Both the position numbers and the translations under genes were made by a program. A stretch of DNA of 38,947 bases from positions 1 through 38,947 of the forward strand of contig UQNQ01000015.1 in the NCBI GenBank assembly GCA_900542425.1. The letters run 5' to 3'. This stretch comes from an uncultured Eubacteriales bacterium (GTDB lineage Bacteria > Bacillota > Clostridia > Oscillospirales > CAG-272). Below are positions 24,370 to 32,204 of the stretch, piece by piece. Position 1 is the first letter of the stretch. Each line of letters begins with the position of its first letter. The notes below the pieces were generated by a model. The model was not told the DNA's origin, ran no database searches, and saw only the letters and a list, made by a program, of their open reading frames with translations.

Positions 24370-24625
24370 ATTTGATATTTCGCCTTTCCAAATAAATCAT
24401 TCAAAATTGCTGTTAAGCCGCTATTGTTCCTAACCAGTATAAAAAATTCCGTCTATTTTTTGTAAAAATCCATTGATAACGATAAAAGAAATTGAACTGC
24501 CAAAGGATTTCACCGCCTAAATGATTGCTCGCAAGAGCTATTCTCCTTGTATCGCTTTGTTTTTTCTGATATGAATAATATCCCGACGTCTTTGTCCACT
24601 ATTTTATCACAGAAAAAAGCGTATT
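24370..24625. other. Gap between ahcY and the rhamnosidase
   Basis: 256 bp without a gene. Minus-strand TATACT (24436-24441) with TTTACA (24461-24466) is a poor promoter candidate at 19-bp spacing. A short hairpin GCTC-GCAA-GAGC lies near 24525. No strong terminator for ahcY is seen. Confidence 0.35.
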
Positions 24626-25867
24626 TCAATGGCAGACAATACCAAGATACCGTTCCTGTTCCGGCGTCAGTCGGTCAATGGAAATATCCATTTTCTCAAG
24701 TTTTCTCTGCGCGACCGCGATATCGATTTCTTTCGGCACAGGATAAAGCTTATGTGCAAGACCCGGATGATTGACGAGATATTCCAAGCTTTTTGCCTGA
24801 AGAGCAAAGCTCATATCCATGATTTCGGCAGGATGTCCGTTTCCGGCGGCAAGATTGACAAGACGTCCGTCCGCCATGAGATTGAGAATCCGTCCGTCAG
24901 ACATCACAAAGCCTTCAATATTCGGTTTACGTTTTTGATGCGAGATACAAAGTTCAAGAAGATCGCTTTTTTTGATTTCAACATTAAAATGTCCCGAATT
25001 TGCAAGCAAAACGCCGTCTTTCATCTTCTCAAAATGTCGTTTTGTGATAACGTCCTCACAGCCTGTCGCTGTAATAAAAAGATCTCCGATAGGCGCTGCC
25101 TCATCCATTTTCATAACGGTAAACCCATCCATTGTCGCCTCCAGCGCCCTGACAGGATCGATCTCCGTTACCGTTACCAGCGCACCCATGCCGGCAAGAC
25201 GTTTCGCGATTCCCTTGCCGCACCAGCCATAACCGGCAACAACTGCCCGTTTGCCGGCAATCACAAGATTGGTTGCGTGCATGATAGCATCCAATGTAGA
25301 TTGTCCTGTGCCGTATCGGTTATCAAAAAGATGCTTGCAGTCTGCATCGTTGATATCGATCATCGTATAATCCAGTGTTCCCAAGGCTTCTCTTTGCCGT
25401 AATCTGTGGATGCCTGTTGTGGTTTCTTCACAGCCGCCGATGAGCCTATCACCATAGGCACGGCATTCTCCATGGAGAAGTTCTATAAAATCTCCTCCAT
25501 CGTCAATGATGGCATCCGGATGACAGGAAAGTGCCGCCGCAAGATGCGACCGGTATGTATCTTCATCAACCCCGTGAATAGCAAAAACATTGACATCCAA
25601 GGCAGACAGCGCCGCCGCCACGTCATCCTGCGTCGAAAGAGGATTGCAGCCGGTAGAATAAACCTCAGCACCGCCTGCTCGCAAAACCGTAGCCAGATAC
25701 GCGGTTTTTGCTTCCAAATGGATAGACATTGCAATCTTTTTTCCTGCAAACGGTTTGGTTTTGCGAAACTCCTCTTCAATCGAACGAAGCACAGGCATAT
25801 AGCACTTTACCCAATTTATTTTTTCGTGTCCGCTTCCCGAAAGCGAAATATCTTTGATGATGCTCAT
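24626..25867 (-). CDS. ahcY: S-adenosylhomocysteine hydrolase family
   Basis: NAD-dependent hydrolysis of S-adenosylhomocysteine to adenosine and homocysteine, relieving product inhibition of methyltransferases. The 413 residues are the short form, lacking the 40-residue insertion of the eukaryotic/proteobacterial type. Visible features are AMSIHLEAKTAYL, IDDGGDF (catalytic Asp region), GGCEETTTGIHRL (Glu), DCKHLFDNRYGTGQST (Lys and Asp of the active site), the NAD loop VAGYGWCGKGIA, and ANSGHFNVEI. The C-terminus ends ERYLGIVCH without the usual Lys-x-x-x-Tyr-Arg-Tyr. Short-form relatives can prefer S-inosylhomocysteine, an alternative here. It lies 21 bp after the GNAT gene, in one operon with it and ymdB. 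Confidence 0.92.
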   Translation of the reverse strand: MSIIKDISLSGSGHEKINWVKCYMPVLRSIEEEFRKTKPFAGKKIAMSIHLEAKTAYLATVLRAGGAEVYSTGCNPLSTQDDVAAALSALDVNVFAIHGVDEDTYRSHLAAALSCHPDAIIDDGGDFIELLHGECRAYGDRLIGGCEETTTGIHRLRQREALGTLDYTMIDINDADCKHLFDNRYGTGQSTLDAIMHATNLVIAGKRAVVAGYGWCGKGIAKRLAGMGALVTVTEIDPVRALEATMDGFTVMKMDEAAPIGDLFITATGCEDVITKRHFEKMKDGVLLANSGHFNVEIKKSDLLELCISHQKRKPNIEGFVMSDGRILNLMADGRLVNLAAGNGHPAEIMDMSFALQAKSLEYLVNHPGLAHKLYPVPKEIDIAVAQRKLEKMDISIDRLTPEQERYLGIVCH

Positions 25868-25888
25868 TTTTTATATCCCTTCTTTCCT

Positions 25889-26515
25889 TCACTTATTTTC
25901 CCTGAGAGTCAACCTTTTTCCTTCAAAAAGGCTTTCTCCGATTTCCGATATTTTACGAAAGGGTTTTGGCTTTTCTTCATGGACACCGATGAATTTTTCC
26001 ATCCAAACCATATCATACCAACGTCCGAATTTGTAACCGCAATTTAAAAAATGTCCGACCTTATGATATCCGAGCGCCTCATGAAAAGAAGGACTTGCAT
26101 TTGTCAAATACCTGTCATCCGGATCGTTTGTGGCAGCGATACAGGCATATAAATTTGTGATATTCTGCTTTTTGAGAATTTCTTCAAGAGTATGATAAAG
26201 AAGTGTGCCAACACCTTTGCCTCTGCAATTTTCTTCGATATAAAGAACTGTTTCTGCCGATCTTGCATATGCCGCTCTTTCACCGAAAGCGCGCGCATAA
26301 GAATATCCTATGATTTTTCCGTTTTCTACCGCAGCAAGATATGGATAACGTTCTCTTATTTTTTGGATTCTGTCTTCAAACTCTCTTAAAGAAGGGATTT
26401 CATATTCAAAGGTAATTGCTGTTTTTGTCACATATGGAGCATATATGGCAAGAAGTTCTTCTGCATCGGATATTTCCGCCATCCGAACCGCAATTTTATT
26501 GTTTTCTTCTGTCAT
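25889..26515 (-). CDS. GNAT acetyltransferase, phosphinothricin-acetyltransferase-like
   Basis: 208 residues with one GNAT fold. The start VRMAEISDAEELLAIYAPYVTKTAITFEYEIPS is typical of the Pat/YncA subgroup. The acetyl-CoA loop is ENCRGKGVGTLLY (R-G-x-G-x-G/A) at about 95-107, and YHKVGHFLNCGYKFGRWYDMVWME closes the fold. A hydrophilic tail of about 30 residues (HEEKPKPFRKISEIGESLFEGKRLTLRENK) is extra. Substrates of relatives include methionine sulfone/sulfoximine and other small amines; the real one is unknown. It lies 16 bp after ymdB and 21 bp before ahcY, so it is cotranscribed with both. Confidence 0.85.
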   Translation of the reverse strand: MTEENNKIAVRMAEISDAEELLAIYAPYVTKTAITFEYEIPSLREFEDRIQKIRERYPYLAAVENGKIIGYSYARAFGERAAYARSAETVLYIEENCRGKGVGTLLYHTLEEILKKQNITNLYACIAATNDPDDRYLTNASPSFHEALGYHKVGHFLNCGYKFGRWYDMVWMEKFIGVHEEKPKPFRKISEIGESLFEGKRLTLRENK

Positions 26516-26531
26516 TTGCTTTGTTTCCTTT

Positions 26532-27311
26532 TCAGAAAATAATACGTCGGATAGAAACCGCCTTTTTTAAATTTTTATCGATTTCCACAAGAATCCCGTG
26601 TGCGGTAACTTTATTTTGTGACGGAATAAATTTTACGGGAAGATACGTTGTCATTTTTTCAATGATGCATTCCGGCTTAATTCCAAGCACACTCATATCC
26701 GGTCCGCACATTCCGACATCGGTGATATACGCAGTTCCACCCGGGAAAATACACTCGTCTGCCGTTGTAACATGGGTATGCGTTCCTGCCATAATGGTAA
26801 TTTTTCCGTCAAGGTAGTGGGCAAGTGCAAGCTTTTCCGAGGTTGCTTCCGCATGAAAATCCAAAATGGAAAGATCATATTTTCCCTCATAACGGCGCAG
26901 TATTTTATCCGCTGCGGTAAAGGGATTTTCAACGGGTTCCATCATCACAATGCCCATCAAATTTAGAACAAGAATAGACATTCCTCCAGCTTCCGCGATA
27001 CATGCGCCCTCACCGGGAACATGATCCGGAAAATTCGCCGGTCTTAAAACAGTTCGATAGGATTCAAATAATTCTTTGGCCTCATATCTTCTGAAGGCAT
27101 GATTTCCTGTTGTAATCACGTCTGCACCGGCAGAAAACAGCGTTTTTGCTGAATAAACATCAATTCCATTTCCTTCGGCGCTATTTTCTCCGTTTACAAC
27201 AGTGAAGCATACATCGTTTTCCCGCTGAAAACGGCGCAGATTTTCTGCAAGATAATCACATGATGAGGATCGGCTTACATCTCCAAGAACAAGAATTTTC
27301 ATTTTATCCAT
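26532..27311 (-). CDS. ymdB: YmdB-family metallophosphoesterase
   Basis: A calcineurin-like phosphoesterase (TIGR00282 family) hydrolysing 2',3'-cyclic nucleotides in Bacillus, where it influences biofilm gene expression. There are 259 residues from the preferred ATG at 27311, which has AAGGAGAGG five bases upstream; the frame opens nine codons earlier without a ribosome site. Motifs are VLGDVS at the metal-binding start, VNGENSAEGNGI, TTGNHAF and GTHTHVTTADE. It is usually encoded beside rny and recA; here recA is 9 kb away on the other side of oriC and rny is not in the window. It is the first gene of a minus-strand operon diverging from dnaA. Confidence 0.92.
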   Translation of the reverse strand: MDKMKILVLGDVSRSSSCDYLAENLRRFQRENDVCFTVVNGENSAEGNGIDVYSAKTLFSAGADVITTGNHAFRRYEAKELFESYRTVLRPANFPDHVPGEGACIAEAGGMSILVLNLMGIVMMEPVENPFTAADKILRRYEGKYDLSILDFHAEATSEKLALAHYLDGKITIMAGTHTHVTTADECIFPGGTAYITDVGMCGPDMSVLGIKPECIIEKMTTYLPVKFIPSQNKVTAHGILVEIDKNLKKAVSIRRIIF

Positions 27312-27345
27312 CTTTTCCTCTCCTTTTCTATCCTGCATTGGTTCG

Positions 27346-27374
27346 ATGATAGTGTATCACAAATTCTTTTGAAA
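27346..27374 (-). promoter_or_regulatory. ymdB operon promoter
   Basis: Minus strand TTTCAA (27369-27374), 17 bp, TATCAT (27346-27351). Both hexamers are imperfect, but the spacing and position (about 35 bp before the ATG) fit. Confidence 0.45.
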
Positions 27375-27463
27375 TTCCACCAATTTTTATTTTTTTATTC
27401 CGATCATACGATTTTTTATCAAACATCAGACAGTCTAAGACTTTCCTAAACATGAAAATATAC

Positions 27464-27492
27464 TTGATTTTCTCTCCATAATATGATATAAT
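27464..27492 (+). promoter_or_regulatory. dnaA promoter
   Basis: TTGATT (27464-27469), 17 bp, perfect TATAAT (27487-27492) with extended -10 TGA, about 90 bp before the dnaA start. No consensus DnaA box is seen near it, so classical autorepression is not obvious here. Confidence 0.75.
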
Positions 27493-27510
27493 TAATATAT
27501 ATATATTAAT
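27491..27510. repeat. 20-bp A/T palindrome at the dnaA transcription start
   Basis: ATTAATATATATATATTAAT is a perfect palindrome starting in the last two bases of the -10 and spanning the predicted start site. It may be easily melted DNA or a regulator site. Confidence 0.6.
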
Positions 27511-27579
27511 ATAAGCACGATTTGGCGTGTTTTCTTATTTGAATCAAAAATAAAATCAAAATCGGAAAGAGGGAAAATC

Positions 27580-28947
27580 TTGAATTCCTATAAGGATGTC
27601 TGGAATATCGTATTTGACGAGATTTCAAAGAAATATACGGATGCTGTTATGGATTTATGGTTCAACAATTTTGAACTCGTATATCTCGATGATGAAAGAG
27701 CATTTATTACGACAACAAGTGACGGTTTTGTGGATCTTCTCAATAAAAAATACGCACCGGAAATCGAAACACTGTTTGAAAATACGCTGAATTTTCATGT
27801 CAGTGTTCGGATTTTTGCAAAATCTTCTTTTCGGCTAGAAGATGCGCTGCTCGAATATACAGAGAAGAATTCGGATATTCTTCTGTCCGCTGAATCAAGA
27901 GACAGCGACTCACAAAACGAAATGGCAGGTTCTGCTTTCGTTTCGGAAAAAGATTATACATTTGAAAATTTCATTGTCGGCAGCTCCAATAAGCTTGCAC
28001 ATGCTGCCTCCGTTGCGGTTGCCAATCATCCAACCGCATATAATCCATTGTTTTTATATGGTGCAAGCGGTCTTGGCAAAACACATCTTATGAAAGCCAT
28101 TGCAAATGAAGTGAAGCGGACAAGACCTGATTTCAATATTATTTTTGTGAAAGGTGAAGACTTCACCAATGAACTGGTTCGTTCGATAGAGAAAAAAACA
28201 ACATCAAAATTTAAAGATAAATACCGCAATGCCGATATGCTTTTGATAGACGATATTCAATTTATAGCAGGAAAGGTAGCAACACAGGAAGAATTCTTTC
28301 ATACCTTTAATTCTCTTTATGATGCGGGAAAACAAATCATTCTGACTTCCGACAGACCTCCCAAAGATATCCAACATCTGGAAGAGAGAATTCAAAGTCG
28401 TTTTGAAGGCGGCCTTATCGTCGATATTCAGCCACCTGATACAGAACTACGTATCGCTATTCTGAAAAGAAAAGCTCAAATTATGAACGTAAAACTATCG
28501 GATGATGTACTGAATTTTCTCGGTGAAAATGTAAAAAGCAATATTCGTCAGCTCGAAGGAGTCATTAAAAAACTCGGTGCTTACAGCTTCGTCAACGGTT
28601 CTACCATTACAGTTGATATTGCAAGAAATGTTTTATCCGGTGTTATTTCGGGAACTGTTCCTCCGGCGCTTGTTGCAGAACAAATTATCGAAAGCATTTC
28701 CAAGCGATACAACATTTCTGTGGAAGACATCAAAGGAAAAAAGAGGACAAATGAAATTGCTCTCCCGCGTCATATCGCGATTTATGTCATACGGCGCGTA
28801 ACCAACATTTCTCTTCAAAACACCGCAAAAATCTTCGGACGCGACCATACGACAATTCTTGCATCTGTCGATGTTATCAAAAATAAAATGGCAGAGGACA
28901 GTTCATTCGAATACGAAATCAACAGCATCTGCAATGAATTCATGTGA
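27580..28947 (+). CDS. dnaA: Chromosomal replication initiator DnaA
   Basis: AAA+ initiator that binds DnaA boxes and opens oriC. 455 residues in four domains: N-terminal interaction domain (1-85), short linker (about 86-125), AAA+ core with Walker A GASGLGKT (161-168) and LLIDDIQFIAGK (Walker B), and the C-terminal DNA-binding domain ending with the GRDHTTILASVDVI signature. Translation starts at a TTG (27580, TTG AAT TCC) with GAGGG six bases upstream; no better start exists. The gene diverges from ymdB rather than following rpmH. Domain II is short, as in many Clostridia. Confidence 0.98.
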   Translation: MNSYKDVWNIVFDEISKKYTDAVMDLWFNNFELVYLDDERAFITTTSDGFVDLLNKKYAPEIETLFENTLNFHVSVRIFAKSSFRLEDALLEYTEKNSDILLSAESRDSDSQNEMAGSAFVSEKDYTFENFIVGSSNKLAHAASVAVANHPTAYNPLFLYGASGLGKTHLMKAIANEVKRTRPDFNIIFVKGEDFTNELVRSIEKKTTSKFKDKYRNADMLLIDDIQFIAGKVATQEEFFHTFNSLYDAGKQIILTSDRPPKDIQHLEERIQSRFEGGLIVDIQPPDTELRIAILKRKAQIMNVKLSDDVLNFLGENVKSNIRQLEGVIKKLGAYSFVNGSTITVDIARNVLSGVISGTVPPALVAEQIIESISKRYNISVEDIKGKKRTNEIALPRHIAIYVIRRVTNISLQNTAKIFGRDHTTILASVDVIKNKMAEDSSFEYEINSICNEFM

Positions 28948-29484
28948 TAAAATGGAAACTGTCAATTGAAAAAAAATAATGAGAATTCTTTTTTCCACAG
29001 GTTGTGGAAAAGCATGTTGAAAATTTGATACCACTTTTCTTTTCAAGGATTTTTCTCTGTTGAAAACCGTAATTTTTTTCAACAAAAGCCATGAATATCT
29101 ACCGAAAGGTTTTTCCTTTTTTATTAACAAATTTGGAAATCAAAACATCTCTTTCAATTTTTCAGAATTTTATCCACAATTTTTTCTTTTCCACAGGATT
29201 CTTTTTTCAGATTTTTCACATTCTTTTCCCGAGCTGCTTCTTATCCAAAAAAGCAAACACTTCCTCCACTTTGTTTTCCATTTATTTTTCACAAATCACC
29301 GCATTCCATTATCATGATGCAGACTGCATTTTTTTCGTTATTAAAACTTTTGACAATCCCTAATACGAACACTACAAGGATTATTCTTTTCTTCTCTTTT
29401 TTGGAGCAAGCGTTAAGAAAGAGACGATTTGAAAATATTATCGGCAGCTGTGCTGTCCATCCACACTGAAAGGCAGGAGAACAT
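28948..29484. other. oriC: Putative replication origin oriC (dnaA-dnaN gap)
   Basis: A 537-bp A/T-rich gap with no credible gene and a cluster of DnaA boxes matching TTWTNCACA: TTTTCCACA (28991-28999), its reverse TGTGGAAAA (29003-29011), the perfect TTATCCACA (29170-29178), TTTTCCACA (29187-29195), TTTTTCACA (29212-29220) and TTTTTCACA (29285-29293). TTATCCAAA near 29240 is a one-mismatch site. The first two face each other with 3 bp between. A further inverted repeat TGTTGAAAA/TTTTCAACA (29058-29066 and 29076-29084) lies between the two box groups. The box cluster, location and strand switches make this the origin with high probability; the exact melting site is not determined. Confidence 0.88.
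29350..29378 (+). promoter_or_regulatory. dnaN promoter
   Basis: Perfect TTGACA (29350-29355), 17 bp, TACAAG (29373-29378). The start is about 100 bp before the dnaN ATG, just downstream of the last DnaA box. Confidence 0.6.
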
Positions 29485-30657
29485 ATGAAAGTTACATTCA
29501 AAAAAGACGAGCTTTTGCTTGCTATCACAAAATCTCTCGGCTGTGTCTCTACCGAAAAAACCATCAACGCCATAGAAGGAATTTTGATTACGACAATCGG
29601 TGAGAAAAGTTGTCAGATTTGTGCTTACGATCTGGAAAAGGGAATTAAAATTCTGATAGGCGCTCAGGTTCAAAGCGGCGGTGCCGTTGTGATGAACGGA
29701 AGTAAGCTTTCCAGCATCGTTAAATACATGCCTGGAGATGTCACCATCGAAACAGCAGAAGAAGGCGGACTCGCTACCATTTCAAGCGGACGGACAAAAT
29801 TTCAGCTTCCTTATCTTGCCGGAGATACATTTCCGCAAATGCCGGAACTCAATCCGGATAGACGCTTTTCCATGTCTCAAAAGCTTTTGAAAAAATTGAT
29901 CAATCAAACCTTATTCGCAGTGGCACAGGATGAAACAAGACCTGCGTTGATGGGACTTTATTTTGAAATTACGGAAGATGATGTGATTGTCGTCGGATGT
30001 GACAGTTATCAGCTTGCCGTTCGGAATGCGAAATTCAAGACAAATATTGTTACAAAAGGCGGAGAAACCGAGGTAAACTTTTTAATTCCCGGAAAAACTG
30101 TTGCAGAGCTTGCAAGGCTTCTGGAAGATAAAGAAGAGCCGATTTTGTTTTCTTTAACGAGAAAACACGCACTTTTCAGTTTCAGCATGAAATGCGGCGC
30201 AGAAGAAAAGGAAGCAACGCTGTTTTCCCGTTTGATTGACGTTCCGTATATCGAATATAAGCGTTTCATTCCGAAGGAAAGCAAAACATTTGTGGAAATT
30301 AACAGAAATGCGCTGGAGGATTCACTTGAAAGAGCTTCTGTTGTAACGGAAGAGAGAGTGGCAGGACAGGCAAAAAGTAACGTGCGCTTTCAATTTGGGG
30401 AATCGGTGCTCGGCGTTAGTGTTACATCGGTATCCGGAAACTTCTTTGATGAAATCAACATTGATAAAAAAGGCGATGATCTTGAAATTTATTTTCCCTG
30501 TAAGTATCTGATTGAAATTCTGCGTGCGACAGACGACGATATTTTGAAGCTTTCTTTGACTTCTTCCTATATGAGTATGATTATCGAGGGTGCAACACCG
30601 ACTGAGGACGGTTCCAGTTTCTTATATCTTGCGCTGCCCGTTAAAATGAGAGATTAA
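29485..30657 (+). CDS. dnaN: DNA polymerase III beta clamp
   Basis: Ring-shaped dimeric processivity clamp. 390 residues in three similar domains, beginning MKVTFKKDELLLAITKSLGCVS and ending YLALPVKMRD, where the usual MP(M/V)R(I/L) end is MRD. DETRPALMGLYFEI in domain 2 and the IPGKTVAELARLL segment are typical. The length is slightly above the usual 365-380. GGAGA lies six bases before the ATG. recF follows after only 3 bp, with no S4-domain gene (yaaA) between them as in Bacillus. Confidence 0.97.
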   Translation: MKVTFKKDELLLAITKSLGCVSTEKTINAIEGILITTIGEKSCQICAYDLEKGIKILIGAQVQSGGAVVMNGSKLSSIVKYMPGDVTIETAEEGGLATISSGRTKFQLPYLAGDTFPQMPELNPDRRFSMSQKLLKKLINQTLFAVAQDETRPALMGLYFEITEDDVIVVGCDSYQLAVRNAKFKTNIVTKGGETEVNFLIPGKTVAELARLLEDKEEPILFSLTRKHALFSFSMKCGAEEKEATLFSRLIDVPYIEYKRFIPKESKTFVEINRNALEDSLERASVVTEERVAGQAKSNVRFQFGESVLGVSVTSVSGNFFDEINIDKKGDDLEIYFPCKYLIEILRATDDDILKLSLTSSYMSMIIEGATPTEDGSSFLYLALPVKMRD

Positions 30658-30660
30658 ACG

Positions 30661-31779
30661 ATGTATCTTGACTGCGCCGTTTTTGAAAATTATAGAAACA
30701 TTGTGCATTTTCCTTTCACGTTTGACCGAAACATCAACATTCTTTACGGCAAAAACGCACAGGGAAAAACCAATGTGATAGAAGGAATCTATTTTTTCGG
30801 CAGCGGTAAAAGCTTTCGGCATGCTCGTGAAAAAGATTTGATCAAAACAGGTGAAAATTATTCGCAAATCAGTATTGCTTATGTTGATTCCGTTCGGGAA
30901 AATAAAATGTCAGTCAGAATTTTTCGGGATCTGTCAAAGGAAATGTTTAAGAACGGCATCAAAATCGGAAGAGTTTCAAAATTTATCGGAAATTTCAGAG
31001 CAGTGCTGTTTTGTCCTGAGCATCTTTCTATTATCAAAAGTGATCCCTCTGAAAGAAGAGGTTTTTTGGATCATGCTATTTCTCAGATCAATCCGATTTA
31101 TCTTGCTTCTTTGATGGAACACAAGAAAATTTTGGAACAAAGAAATGCACTTTTGAAAAGTGAAACTACCAGTCAGGAAAGTTTTCATCTTACTGTTGAA
31201 ATTCTGTCGGAAAAGCTTTCACAGAGTGCTGCGCTGATTACACAAACAAGAGCGAAATATTTAAAAAGGCTGTTTGAGCTTGTCAATCAGTATATGCAGC
31301 AAATGACAAATGGACGCGAATATGTGGATGTTCATTATCTTTCCCATATCGGTGGGGAAAAAATAGAAGAATTATTTGACAGAGAAAACAATACGGAAAA
31401 ATACCGAAAGATTTTCTCAAAAGATATCAAGAAAGAGCTTTTGATAGGTACAACCATCGGAGGTGCTCATAGAGATGATTTTGAAATTCGTCTTCTTGGC
31501 ATGAATGCGAAAATTTTTGCATCTCAGGGACAGCAAAGAAGTATTGCACTGGCAATGAAGCTTGCCGAAGGAGAAATTTCAAAGGAAGAAAGCGGAGAAT
31601 ATCCGGTTTTCTTATTTGATGATGTACTGTCTGAGCTTGATAAAGAAAGAAAAAACTTTATCCTCTCAGAGCTTTCCGGTCGGCAGGTAATTATTACCAC
31701 ATGTAACGAAGAAGATTTTAAAGGGATTGACTATGGTAAGAAAATTTTTGTTGAAAACGGAACTTATCAATATGAGTGA
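30661..31779 (+). CDS. recF: DNA replication and repair protein RecF
   Basis: SMC-like ATPase that, with RecO and RecR, loads RecA at gaps. 372 residues: Walker A GKNAQGKT (30-37), the signature region QGQQRSIALAMKLAE, and Walker B PVFLFDDVLSELD with the D-loop after it. Start ATG 3 bp after the dnaN stop; ribosome site-like GAGAG lies in the end of dnaN, suggesting coupled translation. Confidence 0.97.
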   Translation: MYLDCAVFENYRNIVHFPFTFDRNINILYGKNAQGKTNVIEGIYFFGSGKSFRHAREKDLIKTGENYSQISIAYVDSVRENKMSVRIFRDLSKEMFKNGIKIGRVSKFIGNFRAVLFCPEHLSIIKSDPSERRGFLDHAISQINPIYLASLMEHKKILEQRNALLKSETTSQESFHLTVEILSEKLSQSAALITQTRAKYLKRLFELVNQYMQQMTNGREYVDVHYLSHIGGEKIEELFDRENNTEKYRKIFSKDIKKELLIGTTIGGAHRDDFEIRLLGMNAKIFASQGQQRSIALAMKLAEGEISKEESGEYPVFLFDDVLSELDKERKNFILSELSGRQVIITTCNEEDFKGIDYGKKIFVENGTYQYE

Positions 31780-31815
31780 AGCTTGAATAAAATATTTGAA
31801 TTTTTATTTTTCATT

Positions 31816-31843
31816 TTGTATGAAATGCGCTGAACTATATTAT
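31816..31843 (+). promoter_or_regulatory. Possible promoter before remB
   Basis: TTGTAT (31816-31821), 16 bp, TATTAT (31838-31843), in the 133-bp gap after recF. Confidence 0.45.
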
Positions 31844-31912
31844 GACAAGATAAATCATAAGACAAACCTCTGTAAAAATCGGTTAACCGCAGAATATGTT
31901 AAGTGAGGTATT

Positions 31913-32170
31913 ATGTATCTTCATATAGGCAATCAAAAAAATATAAGGCTTTCTGATATCGTCGGAATTTTTGATACGGATACGGCGACGATATCGAAAA
32001 ATACAAAAAATTATCTTTCCGGCTGTGAAAGACGGGGAGAAACCGTGAATGTGACAAATGAGCTCCCAAAATCATTTGTGCTTGTCTCGGCTGAAAAGAA
32101 AAATACCGTTTATTTTTCACAGCTTGCGGTAAAAACGCTTTGTCAAAGAGCGGAAGAGATTCCGAAATGA
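31913..32170 (+). CDS. remB: DUF370/RemB-like regulator
   Basis: 85 residues, the size of the DUF370 family (RemA/RemB), DNA-binding oligomeric regulators of matrix and osmoprotection genes in Bacillus. MYLHIGNQKNIRLSDIVGIFDTDTATISK is the family's typical start, and SFVLVSAEKKNTVYFSQLAVKTLCQR the typical end. Its location between recF and gyrB is that of Bacillus remB (yaaB). AGGT lies four bases before the ATG. Function here is inferred from position and similarity only. Confidence 0.9.
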   Translation: MYLHIGNQKNIRLSDIVGIFDTDTATISKNTKNYLSGCERRGETVNVTNELPKSFVLVSAEKKNTVYFSQLAVKTLCQRAEEIPK

Positions 32171-32204
32171 GAACGGAAATAGGAAAGAAAGGAACAAAAT
32201 AAAA

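Noticed and set aside
24473..24487. cre-like site TTGATAACGATAAAA upstream of the rhamnosidase
   Set aside because: Two to three mismatches at conserved positions of the CcpA consensus and poor placement relative to a doubtful promoter.
24629..25402. 257-codon plus-strand frame inside ahcY
   Set aside because: Antisense to the NAD-binding and active-site coding sequence; no Shine-Dalgarno and improbable composition.
29060..29317. 85-codon frame in the oriC gap
   Set aside because: Phe-rich product of an A/T-rich stretch that contains the DnaA boxes; no ribosome site.
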